64,000 nucleotides of DNA from Saccharomyces mikatae IFO 1815 (GCF_947241705.1 NC_079263.1:248001-312000), one strand, 5' to 3'; shown: positions 14,299-24,190, counted from the first letter of the stretch. Made by a program: numbers and translations. Notes: a model not told the origin generated them from the letters alone.

Positions 14299-15358
14299 CG
14301 AGCTTCAAGGAAAAAATTAAGATGAGAAAATAGAGACAGCACTAACTTTACGTGTTTCTTAAGTGTTAGAAATTCTAGATTTTTTTGAAATTTATTAGAT
14401 TTTTTTTCCTTTTTTTTTTGGGATAATCTAAAGTGAAAGAATAGGAGGATTAAAGAAGAGAAAAGTAAGGTAGTATGCAATCTATAACGCCCAGAAGATT
14501 GAAAGTGGGTATGGAAAGTTTCTGCTTTATTCTTCTTCTTCTTAAAAAAGAAATTATGATAGGAGAAAAGAAGTCTTTGATTTTATTATATTTTCTTATT
14601 TTTGGCCGAATTATATCAGTAAAAATTTTGGTTTCGAAACACTAGATTGCAGAATTAGAATCAGAAACGGAACTTTCGTAAAAACAGAGCAGTCTTTTAA
14701 TGTTTGCAATTACTGTATTTGTGATGTACCTTTTTAAGAATAATAGTTTTGGGTTTATATTCTATTTTTCTATTTCCTTCTTCGCAGTTCTTTTTGAGCA
14801 GAGAACAATATCCGGGTCACGCAAAAGTTAGATAAGCATACAAAGATAGCCAGGATATTTTCGAAGTTGAATAAAACAGGGGATTTGCTTACTTGAATTA
14901 TTCTTTACAGATCAAATGTGCGAGAGTATTCTACAGACGCCAATAAGCACTAGTTGAGGTTGTAACTTTATATGGAGGAAATTTGAGTAAAATACGCTCA
15001 CCAAAAAAGGGTCTGTTTGAAAACAACAAACGAATAATTAGATGAGTCAGGGAAAAGAAAGTGCACGCTGTTGTTGGAAGCGTGAACTATATGTAAAAAT
15101 GCTAGTAATGAGGGAAGTGTGGGCTAGATATGGCCTGCTGTGGAAATTTGGGAGTTCTTTCACGTGCTGTGTTCGGCCCGTCTATATAGGGTAGGATTGC
15201 TAAAAAGATAAATAAAAGAATCTGCCTCGGAAGGGGTTGAGAACGCCGGGCTAAAGCGGCGAGGGTAACGCGGCCATCTTTAAGAATGAAAGCTAAAATA
15301 CTCAGTTTAGACTACATGTAGGATACAGCATAGAACAAGAACGAAGCTGTTATGTGCA
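14299..15358. other. Long divergent intergenic region KSP1/SAM35
   Basis: 1060 bp, long for two housekeeping-type genes. Contents seen: poly-A/T tracts at 14400-14420 and 14525-14605 that should exclude nucleosomes near KSP1; a perfect TGAGTCA (Gcn4-type) at 15043-15049; a CACGTG (Cbf1-type) at 15161-15166; a TATA-like TATATAG near 15183; and the word CGCGGCCATCTT at 15269-15280. No ORF with support. Confidence 0.6.
15043..15049 (+). promoter_or_regulatory. Gcn4/AP-1-type site
   Basis: TGAGTCA, the 7-bp core bound by Gcn4, about 310 bp upstream of SAM35 and 745 bp upstream of KSP1. A single site; function not established. Confidence 0.4.
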
Positions 15359-16348
15359 ATGGTAGGTGCTTTTAGTGTTCCCATGCCGATAAAACGGATG
15401 TTTGATACGTTCCCGTTGAAGGTGTATGCTGCGCAAGCTGATATTGACGAGGCCGTTACATTGGAAGTACAGCGCAGGTCGTATGCATTCGTAGAACGCC
15501 GCAATGGGAGTTCTGAGCTAACTGTAGAGGGGACGTACAAGTTAGGTGTCTATAATGTCTTTTTTGAGGAGGCTACAGGCGCGGTGTTGGCCACAGATCC
15601 ATGGTGTCTATTTGTTCAGCTTGCGTTGTGCCAAAAGAATGGTCTATATTTGCCCACGCAATTACGGGAGCAAAACTTACCACATTCCTGTAAGCATGAA
15701 TTGGTAGTTCTGTCCCGCCTGTCTAATCCTGATGAGACATTGCCCATCCTAGTTGAAGGCTACAAGAAAAGAATCGTGAGGTCTACGGAAGCCATCAGCG
15801 AAACTATGAGGACGCGTATACTTGATGACGCCGAGCAATTGATGTACCATACACTGTTAGATACAGTAGTGTATGACTGTTGGATTTCGCAGATCCTTTT
15901 CTGTGCGTCTGATGAACAATTTATGGAATTGTACTCTTCCCAGAGGTTAAATAGTTCGAGTTCCACTCCATTGGACGTGGAGAACTCTCTATTAAGGAAA
16001 CTATCTGCTAAAAGTTTGAAAATGTCTCTGTCGGAGAGGAACAAGTTCCAGTTGCGCCATCGAGAAATTGTAAAGGGTCTGCGTGGAGTTTATCACCATC
16101 ATTGTAACAATATTGATCAAGAGCAGGCTTTGAACGTTTTGTTCGAGAATAGCAAGCAGATTCTTTTAGATTTCCAAGGTACTTTGAAAAGCGGTGAGCA
16201 ACCGACTTCCTTACACCTAAAAATCGCAAGTTACATTCTTTGTATAATAAATGTTAAAGAACCGATAAAGATAAAGATGTTTGTCGAAAACGAGTGTAAA
16301 GAACTGGTGTCCTTTGCCCAGGAAATCTTAAAGACCTTCGTTCAGTAA
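15359..16348 (+). CDS. SAM35: SAM35, sorting and assembly machinery subunit
   Basis: A 329-residue protein, the same length as in S. cerevisiae. Known role: an essential peripheral subunit of the mitochondrial outer-membrane SAM complex; with Sam50 and Sam37 it recognises the beta-signal and helps insert porin and Tom40. The sequence shows the family's N-terminal block (FSVPMPIKRMFDTFPL), the strongly conserved centre (LTVEGTYKLGVYNVFFEEATGAVLATDPWCLFVQLALCQKNGL) and a glutathione-transferase-like helical C-terminal half. No transmembrane span and no cleavable presequence. It is one of the fastest-changing genes of the window relative to the S. cerevisiae version as I recall it. ATG at 15359 is the family start. 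Confidence 0.95.
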   Translation: MVGAFSVPMPIKRMFDTFPLKVYAAQADIDEAVTLEVQRRSYAFVERRNGSSELTVEGTYKLGVYNVFFEEATGAVLATDPWCLFVQLALCQKNGLYLPTQLREQNLPHSCKHELVVLSRLSNPDETLPILVEGYKKRIVRSTEAISETMRTRILDDAEQLMYHTLLDTVVYDCWISQILFCASDEQFMELYSSQRLNSSSSTPLDVENSLLRKLSAKSLKMSLSERNKFQLRHREIVKGLRGVYHHHCNNIDQEQALNVLFENSKQILLDFQGTLKSGEQPTSLHLKIASYILCIINVKEPIKIKMFVENECKELVSFAQEILKTFVQ

Positions 16349-16911
16349 TTGCTTATGAAGACGGTGTATGTGTACGATATAGAACCGTGTTTTTGTGTAT
16401 ATAAGTATATGAACTTTACTACTGTAGCATTTTGAAACGCTGCCTTTCTTTTCGGGGAAACCGTTTCAAGATGAAACGAATATTATCGACCGTTTTCGTC
16501 CCACTGAAAAAAGTGAAACAGATAAAAACTGTTTTAAAAGAAAACAAATTTGCAACATTTTAGATATATCAGAAACTAGTACAAAACAAGATAGTAAAGA
16601 TTGAACAACTCTTCGTGGTAAGGTCTCGACACCATAAATCGAAGTACTCGTACGCCAGTTTTCTCGCACATAGTATCACCACGTTCCTTTTACAATTAAA
16701 TTACCTTTCTTTTTGATTGATTTTTTTTAACGTTCGTACCATTCATCAAATAGGGAAAGACAGCAAGTAAGCACTGAAAGCTTGTTTTATAAGTGTCCTA
16801 AGCGAGACCTAGAGTGGATCTATCGATATTTTCTCAAACAACTCTCGTCAAAGAGAATATACATTTACCCCAAAAACAGTTTGCTCTATCGAATTGTCTT
16901 GTTCACTAAGG
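16349..16911. other. SAM35-STE12 intergenic region (STE12 promoter)
   Basis: 563 bp between the SAM35 stop and the STE12 ATG. It holds a cluster of four pheromone-response-like words (see separate entries) and A/T-rich sequence around 16700-16730. No gene seen. Confidence 0.7.
16433..16520 (+). promoter_or_regulatory. Pheromone-response element cluster upstream of STE12
   Basis: Four copies of the Ste12-binding word TGAAAC[AG] within 88 bp: TGAAACG at 16433-16439, an inverted pair at 16462-16478 (CGTTTCA, AGA, TGAAACG) and the consensus TGAAACA at 16514-16520. Ste12 binds pairs of such elements cooperatively, so the layout is what is expected for positive autoregulation about 390-480 bp upstream of the STE12 ATG. 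Confidence 0.75.
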
Positions 16912-18975
16912 ATGAAAGTCCAAATAACCAACAGTAGAACGGAAGAAATCTTAAAAATTCAAACCGGTAATGAGAGTGATGAAGCTAGTAAAGCTACTCC
17001 GAGTGAAGTTGAGGAGTCGCTTAGATTAATCGATGATTTAAAATTCTTTTTGGCTACAGCGCCGGTAAATTGGCAAGAAAACCAAATTATAAGGCGATAC
17101 TATTTGAATAGTGGACAGGGTTTTGTGTCTTGTGTATTTTGGAACAATTTATACTATATTACAGGTACTGATATTGTCAAATGTTGTCTTTACAGAATGC
17201 AAAAGTTTGGAAGAGAGGTGGTCCAGAAAAAAAAATTTGAAGAAGGAATCTTTTCAGATTTAAGAAATCTTAAATGCGGTATTGATGCCACTTTAGAACA
17301 ACCAAAGTCCGAATTTTTATCTTTTCTATTTAGGAATATGTGCCTGAAAACTCAGAAAAAGCAAAAGGTGTTCTTCTGGTTCAGTGTAGCACATGACAAA
17401 TTATTTGCAGATGCACTAGAAAGAGATTTGAAAAGAGAAAGTTTGAATCAACCTTCTACTACTAAGCCCATTAACGAACCTGCTTTATCGTTTTCTTATG
17501 ATTCCTCTTCCGATAAACCTCTGTACGATCAATTGCTTCAACATTTAGAATCTAGAAGACCGTCAAGTGCAATAAAATCTGATGATTCGCCTTCCAAATT
17601 GGAGAGCGAAAACTTCAAGGACGCTGAGTTGGTAACAGTGACCAATCAGCCGCTTTTGGGTGTTGATCTCATGGATAGGACGCCAGAATCCCCTTCTCAA
17701 GTTGATGACTTCGCTCCCCAAAAATTAATAATAGAACCAAATACTCTTGAATTAAACAGCCTCGCTGATGAAACGTCTCATGTTTTGCCCAAGAATGCTG
17801 CTAAGAGCAGAGACGAAGAAGATTTCCCTCTTGATTATTTTCCTGTATCTGTTGAGTATCCTACGGAGGAAAATGCATTTGATCCATTTCCCCAACAGGC
17901 CTTCACACCGGCTGCCCCTTCCATTCCTATTTCCTATGACAATGTGAGTGAAAGGGAGTCTATGCCTGTAAACTCCCTTCTCAACAGATACCCTTATCAA
18001 TTATCAGTGGCACCTACGTTTCCCGTGCCGCCGTCTTCATCAAGACAGCACTTTATGACAAATCGGGATTTCTATTCATCCAATAATAATAAAGAGAAAT
18101 TAGTATCTCCCAGCGATCCTACCAGTTATATTAAATACGACGAACCTGTAATAGATCTGGAAGAATCTCGACTAAATGAAAATGGCACGAATTCTAAATC
18201 CTATAACTCTGGTCAACAAACTAAGCAGCATCAACTATATTCAAATAATTTCCAACAATCATATCCCAACGGAATGGTTCCAGGATATTATCCAAAAATG
18301 CCGTTTAATCCCATGGTGGGAGATTCTTTACTTGACCAAGCCTTCTATGGTGCTGATGATCTTTTCTTTCCACCAGAAGGATGTGACAGCAGTGTAATAT
18401 ATCCACAAACCGCGACTTCATGGAACGTTTTGCCTCCTCAAGCCATGCAACCGGCTCCAACATATGTTCCCAGACCGTACACACCAAATTACAGATCAAC
18501 ACCGGGCTCGGCGATGTTTCCATATATGCAGAATTCAAATTCGGTGCAATGGAACACCGCTGTTTCACCATATCGCTCAAGAGCACCATCTACTACTGCC
18601 AAAAACTACCCCCCCAGTACGTTTTATCCTCAAAACATGAATCAGTATTCACGGCGAAGAACTGTAGGAATGAAGGCTTCACAAGCAAATGTTCCAACAA
18701 ATAACAAACTATCTGTGGGCAAATCTGCAAAAGTTTCAAAACCTCTTCATATTAAAACAAGCGCCTATCAAAAACAATACAAAATTAACTTGGAGGCCAA
18801 AACTAAGCCAATTACTGGTGATGAAGATTCTGTTCATTCGGACAAGAGTAGGGAAGTTTCGATGCCAACACCAGATTCAAATACTTTGGTGATTCAATCA
18901 GAAGAAGATGGAGTTAATTCGCCTGAGGTACAAACTAGCGGTGTATCAAAAAAGAAACTTCCAGATACAACTTGA
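16912..18975 (+). CDS. STE12: STE12, mating and filamentation transcription factor
   Basis: A 687-residue protein. The frame is open upstream to a TTG at 16894, but the conserved start is the ATG at 16912 (MKVQITNSRTEEIL). The N-terminal homeodomain-like DNA-binding domain (about 40-205, for example NWQENQIIRRYYLNSGQGFV and KCGIDATLEQPKSEFLSF) looks essentially unchanged from S. cerevisiae. The middle, rich in Pro, Ser, Asn and Gln, holds the Dig1/Dig2 and Mcm1 interaction and activation regions; the C-terminus is more variable. Known role: final target of the Fus3/Kss1 MAP-kinase pathway; binds pheromone-response elements to switch on mating genes and, with Tec1, filamentation genes. Its own promoter carries a PRE cluster. 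Confidence 0.98.
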   Translation: MKVQITNSRTEEILKIQTGNESDEASKATPSEVEESLRLIDDLKFFLATAPVNWQENQIIRRYYLNSGQGFVSCVFWNNLYYITGTDIVKCCLYRMQKFGREVVQKKKFEEGIFSDLRNLKCGIDATLEQPKSEFLSFLFRNMCLKTQKKQKVFFWFSVAHDKLFADALERDLKRESLNQPSTTKPINEPALSFSYDSSSDKPLYDQLLQHLESRRPSSAIKSDDSPSKLESENFKDAELVTVTNQPLLGVDLMDRTPESPSQVDDFAPQKLIIEPNTLELNSLADETSHVLPKNAAKSRDEEDFPLDYFPVSVEYPTEENAFDPFPQQAFTPAAPSIPISYDNVSERESMPVNSLLNRYPYQLSVAPTFPVPPSSSRQHFMTNRDFYSSNNNKEKLVSPSDPTSYIKYDEPVIDLEESRLNENGTNSKSYNSGQQTKQHQLYSNNFQQSYPNGMVPGYYPKMPFNPMVGDSLLDQAFYGADDLFFPPEGCDSSVIYPQTATSWNVLPPQAMQPAPTYVPRPYTPNYRSTPGSAMFPYMQNSNSVQWNTAVSPYRSRAPSTTAKNYPPSTFYPQNMNQYSRRRTVGMKASQANVPTNNKLSVGKSAKVSKPLHIKTSAYQKQYKINLEAKTKPITGDEDSVHSDKSREVSMPTPDSNTLVIQSEEDGVNSPEVQTSGVSKKKLPDTT

Positions 18976-19490
18976 AATAATATGGCTATCAAACTTATGC
19001 CATAGAAAATGAATTAAAAATGCTGGCCAGAATTTAATATTTACTAGTACTCAGGAAGCAAACAACAAGGACAATCTGTTTTTATAACAAAACAAACTTA
19101 TACGAAACTAGAGCAACAAAAAATGCAAGAGAAATGTACCAAATGTAATAAAATCTAATAACGTCAAAAACAATAAAAAAAAAAACTAAAGATAAATAAA
19201 ATAAATTTGTATATGTGATTTTTCTAGTGTCACAGTATGTAATATAAATATCATTGAATTTTTAACAAGATTTCTAAACTTACATGACGGGTTAGTGATT
19301 GTAGTAAATATCAATCTTGCGATGCCTTCGTTACATTGTTTTTTATTTTTCGGGAAGGAATGGCCATCGGAAAATTTTTCCATTAAGAAAATGGGGTATC
19401 CTATAAGTATATGCTAAAGGAATGAATTTTCTTTATGTTAAATGGTCTTAAATAAGGAAGTTAATCTAGTAAAGATAAAGCCAAGGTAAA
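18976..19490. other. STE12-IPI1 intergenic region
   Basis: 515 bp in tandem orientation. Very AT-rich STE12 3' flank, then the IPI1 promoter with an RRPE-like word at 19370-19380. No gene seen. Confidence 0.5.
19370..19380 (+). promoter_or_regulatory. RRPE-like element upstream of IPI1
   Basis: GAAAATTTTTC resembles the ribosomal RNA processing element (core AAAAWTTTT), 111-121 bp upstream of the IPI1 ATG, where such sites normally lie. I did not find a clear PAC box beside it. Confidence 0.5.
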
Positions 19491-20495
19491 ATGACAAAAT
19501 CAAGAAAGCAGAAGCAGAAAAAGCAAGATTTTCTGAGAAAGAAGTTGAAAGTTGGAAAACCAAAGGAAAAAGCAAGTAATGCTACCGATACTTCTTTCGT
19601 TTCCAAAACCATCTCTATTAGAAACCAACATCTAGACCAAAATCCACATGATCTGACGAAAAGATTAACACTATTGAAGCACCATAATATTAATGTGAGA
19701 AAGGAAACATTAACAACATTTCAGAAATCAATACCGTCTATAATAAATTCACGGCTCATGACACCATTACTTACACAAAGTATACCGCTAATTTGTGATG
19801 AATCGCAACAAGTACGTCAGGGACTGATTGATCTTATAGATGAAATTGGTAGCCATGATGCTCAAATCCTAAAATTACACTGCAGTATTTTTGTTTTATA
19901 CATTAGCATGGCGATGACACATATAGTTACACAAATTCAGGCGGATTCAACCAAATTTCTCTCTCACCTAATGAAATACTGTGGTGATGAAGTGGTAAGA
20001 AAATCTTGGATCAAACTTTTGAATGGTGTTTTAGGAGTTCTTGGCTGGGGTCAGGTAGGTAAGAATGAAAGTTCTAATATAGTGCAAACTAAGAAGCGTA
20101 ATGCCAAGTACGTTACTGTTCATCTCAATACTCTGTATACTCTTGTTGAATGCGGATGTCAAGATGAACGTGCTAGAGGCGACAGAGACACATCAGAGTT
20201 TGTTGATGACAGTACTAATTTACGAAGCCCATATTTAATTCCTGATTACCCTCAGCCTTTCGAGCATTTGAAGCTGTTTACTAGAGAACTAAAATTCGAG
20301 GACACAGCTTCCAATCGAACAAACGCAGCACTTCTTTCACTGGCTACACAAGATATCGATACTCGAAAAGTGGCCTTTAGCGAACAATTTCTGCCTATAG
20401 TGCGCAAGCAAACTGAAACAATTATCAAGGAAGGTGGAGAATGTGGTAAGAGTGCAAGCAAGCTTAAAAAACTGCTTTCAAGTATCTTTGATTAA
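19491..20495 (+). CDS. IPI1: IPI1, pre-60S processing factor (Rix1 complex)
   Basis: A 334-residue protein, equal in length to S. cerevisiae Ipi1. Lysine-rich N-terminus (MTKSRKQKQKKQDFLRKKLK) that is probably a nuclear or nucleolar signal, followed by an ARM/HEAT-like helical body with the conserved block LTLLKHHNINVRKETL. Known role: with Rix1 and Ipi3 it forms the complex that, with Rea1/Mdn1, drives ITS2 processing and release of pre-60S particles; also linked to replication licensing. ATG at 19491 is the first in frame and matches the family. Confidence 0.96.
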   Translation: MTKSRKQKQKKQDFLRKKLKVGKPKEKASNATDTSFVSKTISIRNQHLDQNPHDLTKRLTLLKHHNINVRKETLTTFQKSIPSIINSRLMTPLLTQSIPLICDESQQVRQGLIDLIDEIGSHDAQILKLHCSIFVLYISMAMTHIVTQIQADSTKFLSHLMKYCGDEVVRKSWIKLLNGVLGVLGWGQVGKNESSNIVQTKKRNAKYVTVHLNTLYTLVECGCQDERARGDRDTSEFVDDSTNLRSPYLIPDYPQPFEHLKLFTRELKFEDTASNRTNAALLSLATQDIDTRKVAFSEQFLPIVRKQTETIIKEGGECGKSASKLKKLLSSIFD

Positions 20496-20877
20496 TACTT
20501 TTATAGAATATATGGTACGTAATTGATAGATGATTAGAGTTCTGGGTTACCCTGGTGAGAGGCGAGGCGAAAAATGCAAGAATCCTAGTTTTCTGGAGTA
20601 GATCCAAGTTTGTTTATTTTTCAAATGCTATTGGAACAAAGGGAAGGGTTATTAAAGGACAATTTAGATTAGAGCTGGTGGTAAAATTGTGTGTGTGTAT
20701 CTCTATATCAGAGCCTTCCTTTAGTAACGAATATATAAGTCGACGTGACTTTATTCGGGTAGTCAAAACCGAACCATATTCTTTGCTTCTAGGTTACTTT
20801 TCGTTCATTTTGTCAGCTTAATCGATTAAGTTCGTGTCTACATCTCTTTACAAATTCTAATACATTTGCAGGTACAA
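20496..20877. other. IPI1-NAM8 intergenic region
   Basis: 382 bp holding the NAM8 promoter. Notable: a short GT run at 20689-20698 and a perfect 14-bp palindrome at 20817-20830 only 48 bp before the NAM8 ATG. An 88-codon frame at 20555-20821 has no recognisable content and I do not call it. Confidence 0.5.
20817..20830. repeat. Perfect 14-bp palindrome before NAM8
   Basis: CTTAATCGATTAAG is its own reverse complement. It sits in what should be the 5' leader or core promoter of NAM8. Confidence 0.8.
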
Positions 20878-22452
20878 ATGTCTTATAAACAATCCTCCTA
20901 CTACCCCAGCAGGGGGGATTTGGCAAAAAAAGATCCATCTCAGTACAGTGATATCATACTTTCAGAAAACAATAATAGTAATACAAATGTATCGAGTCTT
21001 CAAGGTACGTCTAATGTGGGTTCGGGAACTACTGGTAACCAATTATATATGGGGGATTTGGATCCTACCTGGGATAAGAATACTGTTAGGCAAATTTGGG
21101 CATCCTTGGGTGAAGCGAATATTAATGTTCGAATGATGTGGAATAATTCTCTTAACAATGGGTCTAGGTCACCAATGGGTTCAAAGAATAATCAAGGGTA
21201 TTGCTTTGTTGATTTTCCCTCATCCACTCATGCAGCAAATGCACTTCTAAAGAATGGCATGCTTATACCCAATTTTCCGAATAGAAAACTGAAACTAAAC
21301 TGGGCTACATCTTCATACTCAAGTGGCAACAGTACGTTTAACAATGTAAAGAGTAGTAATAACTGTTCCGTATTTGTTGGAGATTTAGCGCCAAACGTTA
21401 CCGAATCACAACTGTTCGAACTTTTCATCAATAGATATGCCTCAGTCGCTCATGCCAAAGTCGTACATGATCAGGTTACAGGGATTTCTAAGGGGTACGG
21501 CTTTGTGAAGTTTGCCAATTCAGATGAACAACAATCAGCACTGTTAGAAATGCAAGGTGTATTCTTGAATGGTAGGGCAATTAAAGTAGGTCCCACATCA
21601 GGTCAACAACAGCATGTCAACAGCAACAACGATTACAACCGCAGTTCTTCATCGTTAAACAATGAAAATCTGGACTCAAGATTTATCTCCAAAAGTCAAT
21701 CATTCATAGGTAGCGGCAGCAGTAACATGGGTTTGAAGAGAAACCAAACGTCTCAATTCATATATCCAGTTCAACAGCAGCCATCTTTAAACCATTTCAC
21801 TGATCCGAACAACACCACTGTCTTTATCGGGGGCTTGTCATCCTTAGTGACTGAAGATGAATTGCGTGCATATTTTCAACCTTTTGGTACCATTGTTTAT
21901 GTCAAAATCCCGGTAGGAAAAGGTTGCGGATTTGTTCAGTATGTTGACCGACTATCGGCTGAGACAGCCATTGCTAGAATGCAAGGTTTTCCCATCGCAA
22001 ATTCAAGAGTTAGACTTTCTTGGGGCAGGTCTGCTAAGCAAACAGCACTGCTTCAACAAGCTATGCTGAGTAGTTCTTTGCAGGTCCAGCAACAGCAACC
22101 AACTTTACAACAACCCAATTACGGGTATATTCCTTCCAGCACTTGTGAAAATTCTGTGCTATCAAGTCATAATAACATTACACCTCTGACGCTTCCTGGT
22201 TGCCAAACCTTAAATTATTCTAATTCATACACTAATGCTAGTGGATTAGGTATGAACGATTATTATTTCTACGGCTATAATAATGTAACGAATATATCGG
22301 CTGCTAACTTACTAACTGATACGAACCCTATGGGCCCTTCGGACATCAATGGTCAACAAGTTATCATGCAAGGGAACGAAGCGCTTGTTAACAACACAAA
22401 TGCAATGTTGAACCGTTTGGAACAAGGAAGTAATGGTTTTATGTTTGCTTGA
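20878..22452 (+). CDS. NAM8: NAM8, U1 snRNP RNA-binding protein and meiotic splicing factor
   Basis: A 524-residue protein with three RNA recognition motifs: RRM1 from about 52 (NQLYMGDLDPTWDKNTV; RNP1-like GYCFVDF), RRM2 from about 160 (CSVFVGDLAPNVTESQL; GYGFVKF) and RRM3 from about 312 (TTVFIGGLSSLVTEDEL; GCGFVQY). Asn/Ser/Gln-rich linkers and tail vary from S. cerevisiae. The frame extends upstream to a TTG at 20866, but the conserved start is the ATG at 20878 (MSYKQSSYYPSRG). Known role: the TIA-1 counterpart in the yeast U1 snRNP; it binds intron sequence just after weak 5' splice sites and is needed with Mer1 for meiotic splicing of genes such as MER2 and MER3. Confidence 0.97.
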   Translation: MSYKQSSYYPSRGDLAKKDPSQYSDIILSENNNSNTNVSSLQGTSNVGSGTTGNQLYMGDLDPTWDKNTVRQIWASLGEANINVRMMWNNSLNNGSRSPMGSKNNQGYCFVDFPSSTHAANALLKNGMLIPNFPNRKLKLNWATSSYSSGNSTFNNVKSSNNCSVFVGDLAPNVTESQLFELFINRYASVAHAKVVHDQVTGISKGYGFVKFANSDEQQSALLEMQGVFLNGRAIKVGPTSGQQQHVNSNNDYNRSSSSLNNENLDSRFISKSQSFIGSGSSNMGLKRNQTSQFIYPVQQQPSLNHFTDPNNTTVFIGGLSSLVTEDELRAYFQPFGTIVYVKIPVGKGCGFVQYVDRLSAETAIARMQGFPIANSRVRLSWGRSAKQTALLQQAMLSSSLQVQQQQPTLQQPNYGYIPSSTCENSVLSSHNNITPLTLPGCQTLNYSNSYTNASGLGMNDYYFYGYNNVTNISAANLLTDTNPMGPSDINGQQVIMQGNEALVNNTNAMLNRLEQGSNGFMFA

Positions 22453-23515
22453 GCCATACGTGTATATAAATATGTTTTTTTCTTCTTTCTGTCCTGTTTT
22501 TTCTAGGTATTTTCTTCACTTGAGTGTTAAATTGCAGTTAACCTCGCGCAGACGGTGACATTGTTGTGCTTTATTTTCTTTTTCTTTTTTTGCTCTTTTG
22601 TCGTTTTCGACATTCCCATGTTCTTTTACTAAGTCGTCTCCAAAAATAAATGTTTTTTCTGTACCGTTATAGTTGCGTTTTCCTTTCTGAATTTCATTTT
22701 CAAGGTTATTGTTATTCTTAATTTAATTCAAGATTATATGCTTCTTGAGCATCTTTATGATTTTTCTTCATTATCGATATTTTGCCTTCTATGAATTCCT
22801 TCTAGTTTTTTTTTTTCTTCTGTAGTTCTCGACATTTTTTGTGATGTATTTTAATTTTATTGTTAACTAGCTTCATAGAATTACGAGTATTTTCTGCTGT
22901 GTCAGGGTCGCCCATTGCAATATCTCTTTACACTACGTAATGTTTTTGTCTGTCTATCTATCTATATTATATTTGTGCGGGAGACTCAGAGAATTCCTAC
23001 TCCGTGTTTCTTCACCTATATGTGTACCGAATTTTGGCTCATTTTTACTCCCTTTACGTAGTTTGGCTTTCGGCCTGTCTGAACTACGCGTTTCTATAGC
23101 TAGTTTCGTTTACCTAAAGATGAAAGTGCTAAATCTTAGTGGTATGCAAGGAAAGCGCAAATTGAAACGCGGTTTAGCAAGAAAAGCCACTTTTCGATAG
23201 CAAGGCCCCCTAGGACTAGTGATCGTTTTTCCTCTCCAAGCTTCTTTTCTTTTCGTTTCGACCGTACCCTGTTGTGTCTGCAATAAGGATTACCCCTTAT
23301 TTGATGGTTGAAGGAATAAGGCGGCGGAAGGGATCACCGGTAATAGGGAGTAATATCTATTTAAATGATGAGGTTTTGTGAAAAGATAAACATGTTCGGT
23401 TCAGTATGTCCTAAACTTAGTCATCAATTCATAAAGAAGTAACTATCAGCACTTCCAAATTTAGAACAAGCCGATAAGAATAAAGAAAACTCCACGTACA
23501 CAAAGTAAAAACAAC
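22453..23515. other. Long NAM8-RTC3 intergenic region
   Basis: 1063 bp in tandem orientation. The first 450 bp are T-rich NAM8 3' flank. The RTC3-proximal part has two STREs and a GCGGCGGAAGGGATCACCGG patch near 23322-23341. An 86-codon ATG frame (22940-23200) is discussed in findings. No tRNA or snoRNA boxes recognised. Confidence 0.6.
23207..23297 (-). promoter_or_regulatory. Two stress-response elements upstream of RTC3
   Basis: CCCCT occurs at 23207-23211 and 23293-23297, the reverse complement of the AGGGG STRE bound by Msn2/Msn4, about 220-310 bp before the RTC3 ATG. RTC3 is known in S. cerevisiae as a stress-induced gene, so paired STREs fit. Confidence 0.6.
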
Positions 23516-23851
23516 ATGTCTACCGTAACCAAATATTTCTACAGAGGTGAAAACACAGATTTAATCGTTTTCGTTTCATCCGAAGAGCTTGTAGAAGAAT
23601 ACGTTAAAAATCCATCCATTGGCAAGCTTTCTGAGGTTGTTGAAATCTTCGAAGTTTTCACTCCACAGGACGGCAGGGGCGCCGAGGGTGAGTTGGGTGC
23701 AGCATCCAATGCCCAGGTGGAAAATGAGTTCGGTAAAGGTAAGAAGATCGAAGAAGTTATTGACTTGATATTGAGAAATGGTAAGCCAAACTCTACTACC
23801 TCCAGTCTAAAAACAAAAGGAGGTAACGCTGGGACCAATGCTTACAAATAA
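23516..23851 (+). CDS. RTC3: RTC3 (HGI1), small SBDS-domain protein
   Basis: A 111-residue protein, same length as in S. cerevisiae. It is a single domain resembling the N-terminal (FYSH) domain of the Shwachman-Bodian-Diamond protein: it begins [22 protein letters not shown] and ends in a short Gly/Asn tail. Known features: cytoplasmic and nuclear, abundant, induced by stress, linked genetically to telomere-capping defects and glycogen level; the biochemical function is not settled, although the fold suggests RNA binding. ATG at 23516 is the only sensible start. Confidence 0.95.
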   Translation: MSTVTKYFYRGENTDLIVFVSSEELVEEYVKNPSIGKLSEVVEIFEVFTPQDGRGAEGELGAASNAQVENEFGKGKKIEEVIDLILRNGKPNSTTSSLKTKGGNAGTNAYK

Positions 23852-24190
23852 GTTACTTTTCGTTCTTCCTGGACAGCCTGCATTGAAATATGCAATTAGT
23901 TAAAGTGGTGTGCTGCCCTACCAAAACGCATGCATTTTTTTTCTTAATATATTGAGAAAACAAGAAATATGTATATCACACATACATACGATTAATAACA
24001 TTGTATACATTTAATTCATTGCATTTTTCATTTTGGCGCTCGTCAGATATGATTCTCTAGTAAGTGAAAAAAAGTAAAATTTTTAGCGATGAGATGCTAG
24101 CTAGAAGAATGGTATTTACTAATGTTTTATTTGTGATCTGAGCACACAAAGAAGAGGTGAAACAGACTTAGCATATCAAAGTACGAAATA
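23852..24190. other. RTC3-RPF1 intergenic region
   Basis: 339 bp. RTC3 polyadenylation region with TATATA/TACATA words (23970-24010), then the RPF1 promoter with adjacent RRPE and PAC words. Confidence 0.6.
24076..24096 (+). promoter_or_regulatory. RRPE plus PAC pair upstream of RPF1
   Basis: AAAATTTTT at 24076-24084 followed directly by GCGATGAGATG at 24086-24096. This RRPE-PAC pair, here 95-115 bp before the ATG, is the hallmark of ribosome-biogenesis (Ribi) promoters bound by Stb3 and by Dot6/Tod6. Confidence 0.85.

Noticed and set aside
20555-20821. 88-codon frame upstream of NAM8
   Set aside because: It occupies the NAM8 promoter, has no recognisable motif and does not join the NAM8 frame.
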